Shown in pieces: positions 56,800 through 64,000 of a DNA stretch of 64,000 nt (position 1 is the first letter of the stretch; every line of letters begins with the position of its first letter). This DNA is from Eubacteriales bacterium (GTDB lineage: Bacteria; Bacillota; Clostridia; Eubacteriales; Anaerofustaceae): contig JAIKVR010000082.1 in NCBI GenBank assembly GCA_024685545.1, positions 20,260-84,259 of the forward strand, written 5' to 3'. The notes under the pieces are model-generated. The model worked only from the letters and a program-made list of their open reading frames with translations. It was not told the DNA's origin and did not search any database. Both the position numbers and the translations under genes were made by a program.

Positions 56800-58509
56800 A
56801 TGCTTGCAGATCTTGAAGTCAGAAACTATGCGATAATCGACAACACCGAAATCAGCTTTGAAAGTGGCTTCAACGCTATCACCGGCGAGACCGGAGCAGG
56901 CAAATCCCTTCTCGTGGATGCCCTTTCTCTGGCCCTGGGCTACAGATCAAGCGCTTCAGCTATCCGCACGGGGGAAAACAAAGCCTCAGTGAAGGCTTTG
57001 TTTTATATTCCTTCGATGCCCGATAAGCTGAAAGCCATCCTGGACGACAATGCGGTCGACTTCGATGACGGCTCGCTCCTATTGTTCAGGGAAATATATG
57101 CCAACGGACGGAACGTCTGCAAAGTCAATTCATCGGTGGTCAGCGTAAACACCTTAAGAGAAATCGGATTGATGCTCGTTGATATCCACGGACAGCACGA
57201 GCACCAAAAGCTTCTTGACCCCTCAACGCACTTAAGTATACTTGATAGTTTTGCCGGGGCTGAGATTGCAGAAACAAAAGAAAAAGTCGCCGTGTTGTTT
57301 GCCGAAATGAAAGACAGGGAAAGGCGTCAGAAGGAACTGAAGGCACTTGCTGCCGATGCGGTCGAAAAGCGCGATGAGTATTCCGCCATCAGGGATGAGA
57401 TAGGCAATGCGAAGCTCGAACCTTACGAGGATGAAAAGCTTGAAAAGCGGGAAAAACTGATGATGAACAGCGAAAAGCTTTTCGGCTACATCGATGGTGC
57501 CTACAGTCTTCTTTACGGTGCGCAGAGAAGCGTATCTGAAACACTCGCTGAAGCCAGAGACATGACTGCGGATGCTTCGGAGATCGATGAGTCTTTGAAG
57601 GGTGCTGCGGAATCACTTTCACAGGCTGCATATTCTGTCGAGGACGCTGTAATGACCATCAGGGATTACCGGGAGAATATCGAATTCGATCCCGATGAAC
57701 TGGAGAACATCCATGCCCGCCTCAGCCTTATAAACAGACTGAAGAGAAAATACGGTGAGACCATCCAAGATATACTCAGCTATTACGACGAGATCCAAGC
57801 CAAGCTCGGCGATACCGACAATATAAGTGAAAAAGTCAAAGAGGCTGAATCGACTTACAAAGCGGCCCTTAAAGCGTATTCCGATGAAGCTGATATCCTT
57901 TATGAAAAAAGGCAGAAAGCGGCTCGGATGCTCTCTGAAGGGCTCTGCCGTGAGCTTAAAGACCTCGCGATGCCTAACACCGCTTTTGAAGTCAGGTTTA
58001 CACCGCTTGACGTAAACCGCTATAGTGCAGATGGAAAGGAAACGGCAGAATTCTATATTTCCGCAAATGCGGGTCAGGCTCTCAAGCCACTGTCCAGATC
58101 CGCCTCCGGCGGAGAGATCTCACGCATAATGCTCGCATTGAAGACCATATTGGCTGGAGCGGACGATACCCCTACGCTTATTTTTGACGAAATCGATACC
58201 GGCATCAGCGGCAGAACAGCACAGATGGCCGCTGAAAAAATAGCACGTCTGAGCTGTGCACACCAGGTCATCTGCATCACACATCTGTCACAGCTGGCTA
58301 GTATGGCAGGCAACCATATCAGGATTAGTAAATCGGTAAGAAACGGAATGACTTTCACAGGAGTAAGTACACTGGATGAGAATGCCCGTGTGGAAGAGAT
58401 CTCACGCATTCTCGGGGGGGTCACCATTGATGAGGTCACCGAGGCGCATGCACGTCAATTGTTGGAACAGGCAAAGAAATTCAGAGATGACCTTGCTGAG
58501 GAAAAATGA
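56800..58509 (+). CDS. recN: DNA repair protein RecN
   Basis: MLADLEVRNYAIIDNTEISFESGFNAITGETGAGKSLLVDAL, SGGEISRIMLALKTIL, LIFDEIDTGISGRTAQ. Confidence 0.96.
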   Translation: MLADLEVRNYAIIDNTEISFESGFNAITGETGAGKSLLVDALSLALGYRSSASAIRTGENKASVKALFYIPSMPDKLKAILDDNAVDFDDGSLLLFREIYANGRNVCKVNSSVVSVNTLREIGLMLVDIHGQHEHQKLLDPSTHLSILDSFAGAEIAETKEKVAVLFAEMKDRERRQKELKALAADAVEKRDEYSAIRDEIGNAKLEPYEDEKLEKREKLMMNSEKLFGYIDGAYSLLYGAQRSVSETLAEARDMTADASEIDESLKGAAESLSQAAYSVEDAVMTIRDYRENIEFDPDELENIHARLSLINRLKRKYGETIQDILSYYDEIQAKLGDTDNISEKVKEAESTYKAALKAYSDEADILYEKRQKAARMLSEGLCRELKDLAMPNTAFEVRFTPLDVNRYSADGKETAEFYISANAGQALKPLSRSASGGEISRIMLALKTILAGADDTPTLIFDEIDTGISGRTAQMAAEKIARLSCAHQVICITHLSQLASMAGNHIRISKSVRNGMTFTGVSTLDENARVEEISRILGGVTIDEVTEAHARQLLEQAKKFRDDLAEEK

Positions 58510-58536
58510 AATCCCCTGCATGGATCACCAGATATA

Positions 58537-58587
58537 CATATGAAAAAAGCACATGACAAAGAATGAGTCATGTGCTTTTTTCATATA
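58537..58587. terminator. Bidirectional terminator between recN and nrdR
   Basis: CATATGAAAAAAGCACATGAC ... GTCATGTGCTTTTTTCATATATG. Confidence 0.85.
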
Positions 58588-58647
58588 TGTTCTATGTATT
58601 ATAAATGACTTCCATTTCTTCGAACAGCGAAGGGTCTTGGTAGTTCT

Positions 58648-59106
58648 TTATTTTCTCTCCGCGAGGATCTTCTGCAGTTCGTCCATGAAGGTATTGACGT
58701 CCTTGAATTGACGGTACACAGAGGCAAAACGCACGTAGGCAACATCGTCAACATCCTTCAAGTGACGCATGACAGCTTCTCCGATGTCTGTGGAAAGCAC
58801 CTCACCAGCGCTGGTCTCGAAAAGCTCGTTTTCTATCTCGGTAACGATCTCCTCAATCTGATCTATAGAGACAGGTCTTTTCTCACAGGCCTTCATTATA
58901 CCCTTGATTATTTTAGATCTGTCATACTCTTCGCGGGTGGAATCCCGTTTTACGACCATCATCGATACGGAAACGGCACGTTCATAGGTGGTAAAACGAA
59001 ACTTGCACTCGGTGCATTCTCTTCTTCTTCGTATTGCGTTGTAATTGTCAAAGGGTCTGGAGTCCAGCACCCTGCTTTCCACGCATCCGCATTTTGGGCA
59101 TTTCAT
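58648..59106 (-). CDS. nrdR: Transcriptional repressor NrdR
   Basis: MKCPKCGCVESRVLDSRPFDNYNAIRRRRECTECKFRFTTYER zinc ribbon, ATP-cone. Confidence 0.96.
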   Translation of the reverse strand: MKCPKCGCVESRVLDSRPFDNYNAIRRRRECTECKFRFTTYERAVSVSMMVVKRDSTREEYDRSKIIKGIMKACEKRPVSIDQIEEIVTEIENELFETSAGEVLSTDIGEAVMRHLKDVDDVAYVRFASVYRQFKDVNTFMDELQKILAERK

Positions 59107-59368
59107 GACCCTATTATAGGCTTTTGATTGGTCCAGTTCAATGAGAATTCTGAAGCAATCATCGCATTAATTGCATCATGAAGAACCTCTTTCCACACAT
59201 CTTGTCATCGGAAATGACGCAATAATGTGCCTAGCCGAAAAGGTTTATTTGATGGACGAAAACAGGCGCGAATCAGTTTACATTTACGGAACCGGAAAAC
59301 AAAATGATAAATTTCATTATTTTTATGTTGTGTATCGGAGCGATTTATATTACAATATCAATGTTGAT

Positions 59369-59444
59369 GATGCTGTAGCTCAGCTGGAAGAGCGCTACCC
59401 TGACACGGTAGAGGTCATCGGTTCAAGCCCGGTTAGCATCACCA
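59369..59444 (+). tRNA. tRNA-Val (anticodon GAC)
   Basis: GATGCTG...CTACC-CTGACAC-GGTAG...GGTTCAAGCC...TAGCATC-A-CCA followed by a T-tract. Confidence 0.93.
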
Positions 59445-59635
59445 TTTTTTTTTGACTCTGAACAGCGAATATTGATTTTGTGTTTTCGATGCTATCCTGT
59501 TTTCTGAATAAAACAGATATTACATTCCACTCAGAGACACTGTGAAAATGAATGGCTCTTTTCCGTATGTTCGTTTACTTACTTATTCCATGCATGCTAT
59601 AATGGCTCTAAACTAATGATCCTTAAGGAGCGGCT

Positions 59636-60706
59636 ATGGAAAAGAAGATGAACGTTGGTATTATGTTCGGAGGACGCAGCGGGGAACATGAGGTCTCCCT
59701 TTCTTCATCCTACAATGTGATCAACGCGATAGACAGAAACAAATTCGATCTCACTCTTATCGGCATCACGAGAGAAGGCAGATGGAGCATATATACGGGT
59801 GATGTGGAAAAGATAAAGGAAGACACTTGGGAACAGGATCCCAACAACCGCTGGGATTTCTCTTTGTTCAGCGATAATGATTTCAACGCCTGCGATATAT
59901 TCTTCCCTGTCATGCACGGAACATTCAGTGAAGACGGTACACTTCAGGGCCTCTTCGAAATGCTGGATAAACCGTATGTTGGTTGCGGTGTGCTGGCTTC
60001 TTCGGCGGCGATGGATAAATGCGTGTTCAAAGTCATAATGCAGTCAGAGCATATCCCGGTCGCGAAAGGACTGACGCTTTATAAGAGCGCGATACTGAAA
60101 GACATTGAGATCCAGTGCGATGAGGCCGAGAAAGAATTCGATTATCCTATCTTCGTCAAACCCGCCAATATGGGTTCAAGCGTAGGGATTTCAAAAGCGC
60201 ATAATAGGAGCGAGCTTAAGGATGCGCTCAGGGAAGCAATCAAGTATGATACCAAGCTCCTTCTTGAGGAATTCATTGACGGTCGCGAGATAGAGATAGC
60301 CGCTCTCGGCAATGAAGACGTGCAGATATCATATCCCGGATGGATCAAACCCTGCCATGAGTTCTATGATTACGAAGCAAAGTACCTCTCAGGAGATGAT
60401 TCCGAAGTCGTCATTCCGGCTCCGATACCGGAAGAAAAGGTGGAAGAGATCAGGCACTATGCCAAGAAAGCGTACATTGCGATAGGAGGCAGCGGCCTGT
60501 CTCGTATAGATTTCTTCCTCACCAACAGCGATAACAAGGTTATCCTGAACGAGATCAACACCATGCCCGGATTCACAAATATCAGTATGTATCCAAAGCT
60601 TTGGGATTACTGCGGTGTCAGTTATCCGGACCTCATCGAAAAACTGATTGATCTTGGACTGGATAGGTACAGAGTAAGAAAGGAACTGCTTTTCAAAAAA
60701 CAGTAA
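59636..60706 (+). CDS. ddl: D-alanine--D-alanine ligase
   Basis: NVGIMFGGRSGEHEVSLSSSYNV, FPVMHGTFSEDGTLQGLFEMLDKPYVGCGVLASS, NEINTMPGFT. Confidence 0.96.
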   Translation: MEKKMNVGIMFGGRSGEHEVSLSSSYNVINAIDRNKFDLTLIGITREGRWSIYTGDVEKIKEDTWEQDPNNRWDFSLFSDNDFNACDIFFPVMHGTFSEDGTLQGLFEMLDKPYVGCGVLASSAAMDKCVFKVIMQSEHIPVAKGLTLYKSAILKDIEIQCDEAEKEFDYPIFVKPANMGSSVGISKAHNRSELKDALREAIKYDTKLLLEEFIDGREIEIAALGNEDVQISYPGWIKPCHEFYDYEAKYLSGDDSEVVIPAPIPEEKVEEIRHYAKKAYIAIGGSGLSRIDFFLTNSDNKVILNEINTMPGFTNISMYPKLWDYCGVSYPDLIEKLIDLGLDRYRVRKELLFKKQ

Positions 60707-60710
60707 TACA

Positions 60711-62375
60711 ATGAGCGGAAAACTTGCATTAGAGGATTATCTTTCCCAAAAAGTGGGACATGTCCTGAGAATCATAGCCGAGGAAGACGGAGTGGATCTG
60801 CCCGCCGACTTCAGGGCTGTCATGGAGACTCCTAAGGATGAAAAGAACGGTGATATTTCATGCAACGCCGCCATGCAGCTTGCGAAAGTCTTCAGGGCAA
60901 ACCCCAGGACCCTCGCAGAGCGTATTATCGAGAATCTTGGCATTGCAGATGAATATGTCGAAAGGATTGAGACTGCCGGTCCTGGATTTATCAATTTCTA
61001 TATTTCCAGAGAATGGTATCTTAAGGAATTAAAGACCATCCTTGATGAAAAGACCGATTACGGAAGTATTGTCCCCGAAAAGGCGAAGACTATCGACGTT
61101 GAATACGTAAGCGCAAATCCCACCGGTCCTCCGCACATAGGCAATGCCAGGGGAGGCGTGATCGGAGACGTGCTGGCCAATGTATATGCCAAATTAGGAT
61201 GGAAGGTTACGAAGGAATTCTATCTCAATGATTACGGCAACCAGATAAAGAAATTCGGTGAATCACTGATGGCTCGTTTCCGTCAGATATCGGATCCCGA
61301 ATTCCCTTTCCCCGAGGATGGCTATCGAGGAAAAGATATTACGGAACTGGCTGAGAAATTCGCAGGTGATCATCCGGAAACTTCAGAGTTAAAGGATGAG
61401 GAGCTTGCTGACACGCTATCAGCTTACGGGCTGAAAGCGAATGTCGCCAATATGCATGACGTTCTGGACAGATACGGCATTCACTATGACGTATGGTTCC
61501 CCGAATCAGACCTGCATAAATCAGGGGCTGTTGATCGTGCTGTTGAACTTCTTCGGAGCAATGGTGCAGTATACGAGAAGGACGGTGCTGTATGGTTCAA
61601 GGCCACGGATTATGACTGTGATAAGGACGAGGTGCTAATTCGCGCTAATGGGATACCGACATATTTTGCATCCGATATCGCATACCATCTCAACAAGCTT
61701 TCGGAAAGACATTTCGACCTGGCTGTCAATGTCTGGGGCGCGGATCACCACGGCCACGTGCACAGGCTCAAGATGGCTATGAAAGCCTGCGGCATCGACC
61801 CGGACAGGCTGCAGGTCGTGCTCATGCAGCTGGTCCATCTGGTAAGAGGCTCCGAAACAGTGAAGATGTCCAAAAGAAGGGGAGACGCAGTCAGCCTGGA
61901 AGAGTTTTTGGGAGAGGTTCCGCTGGACGCAGTCCGCTATCTCTTCAATACCACAAATCCAAACAGCCATCTTGTTTTGGATCTGGATATGGCTATAAAA
62001 ACTTCTCTGGAAAACCCGGTATTTTACGTTCAGTATGCACATGCACGTATATGTTCAATATTGTGCAACGTAAAGCGGGAAGATGGAAATGCGGATTACG
62101 GCAAACTGACCGATAGGACGGAACTGGCACTTATCAAGCAGATGACGACTTATTCTACGGCAATCCTCAACGCGGCGGAAGAATTCGATCCTTCAAAGAT
62201 AACCAAGTTCGTTTATGATCTGGCAAACGTTTTCCACAGCTTCTATAACGCTTGCCGTGTGGCAAATGATGACCCGGCTCTGACCAATGCGCGTCTGGAT
62301 CTCTGCATGGCAGTCAGATTCGTACTAGAAAGCGCCCTCTGCCTTCTGGGTGTCAGTGCGCCTGAAGAAATGTAA
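60711..62375 (+). CDS. argS: Arginyl-tRNA synthetase
   Basis: VEYVSANPTGPPHIGNARGGVIGDVLANVY, YLNDYGNQIKKFG, SETVKMSKRRGDAVSLEEFL. Confidence 0.96.
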   Translation: MSGKLALEDYLSQKVGHVLRIIAEEDGVDLPADFRAVMETPKDEKNGDISCNAAMQLAKVFRANPRTLAERIIENLGIADEYVERIETAGPGFINFYISREWYLKELKTILDEKTDYGSIVPEKAKTIDVEYVSANPTGPPHIGNARGGVIGDVLANVYAKLGWKVTKEFYLNDYGNQIKKFGESLMARFRQISDPEFPFPEDGYRGKDITELAEKFAGDHPETSELKDEELADTLSAYGLKANVANMHDVLDRYGIHYDVWFPESDLHKSGAVDRAVELLRSNGAVYEKDGAVWFKATDYDCDKDEVLIRANGIPTYFASDIAYHLNKLSERHFDLAVNVWGADHHGHVHRLKMAMKACGIDPDRLQVVLMQLVHLVRGSETVKMSKRRGDAVSLEEFLGEVPLDAVRYLFNTTNPNSHLVLDLDMAIKTSLENPVFYVQYAHARICSILCNVKREDGNADYGKLTDRTELALIKQMTTYSTAILNAAEEFDPSKITKFVYDLANVFHSFYNACRVANDDPALTNARLDLCMAVRFVLESALCLLGVSAPEEM

Positions 62376-62387
62376 CATATTATTCAA

Positions 62388-62424
62388 GACCGCGGAGGCT
62401 GATCCTCCGCGGTCTTTATGTTTT
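62388..62424. terminator. Terminator between convergent argS and PfkB kinase
   Basis: GACCGCGGAGG-CTGAT-CCTCCGCGGTC-TTTATGTTTTT. Confidence 0.8.
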
Positions 62425-62471
62425 TGATCCATTTTTTTCCGGCTCCATGCCGTTGCTTGCGTATTCTATAA

Positions 62472-63269
62472 TTACCATGCTTTGCCAAGCGCCAGGGTCC
62501 GGGCTGCCCACAGTGCACCGTTCTCCATGCATTCCGCAATCGTTGCTCCTTCCAGTGAAGCGCACAGGAATCCTGCGATATAAGAGTCACCTGCACCGAG
62601 CGTATCTTTTACCGGCTCCTTGCATGGCACTATGCCGAATCTGATGAACCGTTCACCGTTAAATGCCAGACTCCCTTTATCGCCAAGCGTAACCACCGCG
62701 GTACAGCATCCCTGAGATACGATCTCCTTGAGATAATCCCTTATATACTCGTCGTCTTCCTTGTATGAAAAAAACGCATAGGTCAAGCTTCGGCTGACGG
62801 TCTTTACCATGGGGTCGTCAAGTTTGTCTGCAAAATCGAAAGCTATTAGAGAGCCGGTGTCCTTGAGTGAGACGATGTCCTTTTCCATTCTGCCCCAGAT
62901 GCCGCTGACGATGATCTCGTAAGATGCCATGAACTCTTTGTCGGCTTCGCTTAATGTGAAATGAGCGGTCACTCCTTCGTCATAATCTCCGAAAACCCTT
63001 TCTCCGTTAACTCTGGTCACGTGCGTCATCGCCGTGCTTCCGGGCAATGTGTACATATGGGATAGATCTACTTTTTTAGAACCCAGTATCCTCTTGAAGC
63101 CCTCTCCGTATTCGTCATCTCCGACAGCTCCTATATATGTTGTCTGATAGCCTGCTTTTGACGCGTTAACTGCAACATTTACCGGGTTCCCGCCGAAATA
63201 TGCTTCCCCTGTCTCATCATAATAATCTATGCAGTTGTCGCCTGCACACGCCAGTCCTTTGATCTTCAT
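62472..63269 (-). CDS. PfkB family carbohydrate kinase (fructoselysine 6-kinase-like)
   Basis: MKIKGLACAGDNCIDYYDETGEAYFGGNPVNVAVNASKAGY, VTLGDKGSLAF, DTLGAGDSYIAGFL. Confidence 0.88.
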   Translation of the reverse strand: MKIKGLACAGDNCIDYYDETGEAYFGGNPVNVAVNASKAGYQTTYIGAVGDDEYGEGFKRILGSKKVDLSHMYTLPGSTAMTHVTRVNGERVFGDYDEGVTAHFTLSEADKEFMASYEIIVSGIWGRMEKDIVSLKDTGSLIAFDFADKLDDPMVKTVSRSLTYAFFSYKEDDEYIRDYLKEIVSQGCCTAVVTLGDKGSLAFNGERFIRFGIVPCKEPVKDTLGAGDSYIAGFLCASLEGATIAECMENGALWAARTLALGKAW

Positions 63270-63355
63270 TTTTCTCCCCTTTTGATTATTCTATTATTAG
63301 CCGGCAACTAAAGCAAGAATCCCTGCTCTTACGGGAAAGAAAAAAGGGTCAGAGA

Positions 63356-63384
63356 TTGACACAGGATTCAAAAAAGGCTAAAAT
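63356..63384 (+). promoter_or_regulatory. Promoter TTGACA-N17-TAAAAT upstream of ppa
   Basis: TTGACA 63356-63361; TAAAAT 63379-63384. Confidence 0.75.
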
Positions 63385-63418
63385 TACGAAGATAATTATT
63401 ACTGTTTAAGGAGCGGTC

Positions 63419-63955
63419 ATGAATATTTGGCACGAAATCGATAAAGATCGAATTAAACCGGATGATTTTATTGCATTCATCGAAATCCCGAAAGGAAGCA
63501 GGAAAAAGTACGAGCTTGATAAGGATACTGGTCTCGTGATCCTCGACAGAATTCTCTATACCTCCACGGTATATCCAGCGAACTACGGTCTTATACCTCT
63601 GACATACGGCGGAGATAATGATCCGCTGGATGTATTGGTCCTCTGCAGTGAACCTCTCGATCCCGGAACCCTTGTCAGATGCAAGCCGATTGGAATGATC
63701 ACGATGGTGGACGGCGGTGAAATGGATGAAAAGATTATCGCGGTTGCCGTAAAGGATCCTACAGTCAAGGACTTCCACGAGATTACTGAACTGCCGCATC
63801 ATGTATATGAGCAGATCCAGAACTTCTTTGCTATCTATAAGACCCTCGAACACAAGGAGACTCAGGTGGATGACGAGGTCAAAGACAGCAATGTCGCCAA
63901 AAAGACGATCGCCGACGCTATCGAGAATTATCAGAATAAGCTGAACAAAAACTGA
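63419..63955 (+). CDS. ppa: Inorganic diphosphatase (soluble family I)
   Basis: VFIEIPKGSRKKYELDKDTG, YPANYGLIPLTYGGDNDPLDVLVL motifs. Confidence 0.95.
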   Translation: MNIWHEIDKDRIKPDDFIAFIEIPKGSRKKYELDKDTGLVILDRILYTSTVYPANYGLIPLTYGGDNDPLDVLVLCSEPLDPGTLVRCKPIGMITMVDGGEMDEKIIAVAVKDPTVKDFHEITELPHHVYEQIQNFFAIYKTLEHKETQVDDEVKDSNVAKKTIADAIENYQNKLNKN

Positions 63956-64000
63956 GGATAATATAAAACTGCACCCCCATATGCATTTTTATTGAGCGCA

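Noticed and set aside
59171-59455. 94-aa plus-strand ORF ending in tRNA-Val(GAC)
   Set aside because: Its 3' part is the tRNA gene itself (AQLEERYPDTVEVIGSSPVSI is a tRNA-derived translation); no SD support.
1-64000. CRISPR array, prophage, IS element or defence island
   Set aside because: No regularly spaced repeats, transposase, integrase, phage structural or defence-gene signatures in the translations.

Overview
This window looks like a chromosomal core region of a low-to-mid GC Firmicute, probably a Clostridia-type anaerobe (inferred from gene content and order). It is densely packed with housekeeping genes. Left to right: glnS (3' part only, minus strand); ackA; rpmF-plsX-acpP-rnc-smc-ftsY; a GDPD-like membrane protein; two aminopeptidases; a ribosome hibernation factor; a DUF5317-like membrane protein with a long acidic tail; rpsT, acpS, rsmG; a BMP lipoprotein/nucleoside-type ABC transporter operon; folC; an alpha/beta hydrolase; a purine nucleoside phosphorylase; a minus-strand operon alaS-ireB-ruvX-DUF1292-RNase J-ylbF; a flavoprotein trio ending in DUF1667; a six-gene tRNA array with a consensus promoter; an FAD-dependent protein; dnaE-zapA; a cobinamide salvage cluster (two CobU-like genes, cobS, cobC); a Y-family polymerase with a small companion gene; ppdK-trmL-trxB; a second BMP-like lipoprotein; a PduL-type phosphotransacylase; lgt-tlyA-nadK-argR-recN; nrdR; tRNA-Val; ddl-argS; a PfkB-family kinase; ppa. 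I see no prophage, transposon, CRISPR array or recognisable defence island. The observations most worth checking are: (i) an 18-bp perfect palindrome inside the rpmF-plsX-acpP promoter; (ii) an SMC protein with both coiled-coil arms apparently shortened by about 100 residues; (iii) a GDPD-fold membrane protein that has lost its recognisable catalytic residues; (iv) a LexA/SOS-box-like site over the start of the Y-family polymerase gene, plus a small companion protein; (v) two complementary-looking degenerate CobU proteins flanking CobS; (vi) a DUF5317-like protein with a roughly 600-residue acidic tail. All family assignments come from reading the translations; no database search was run.
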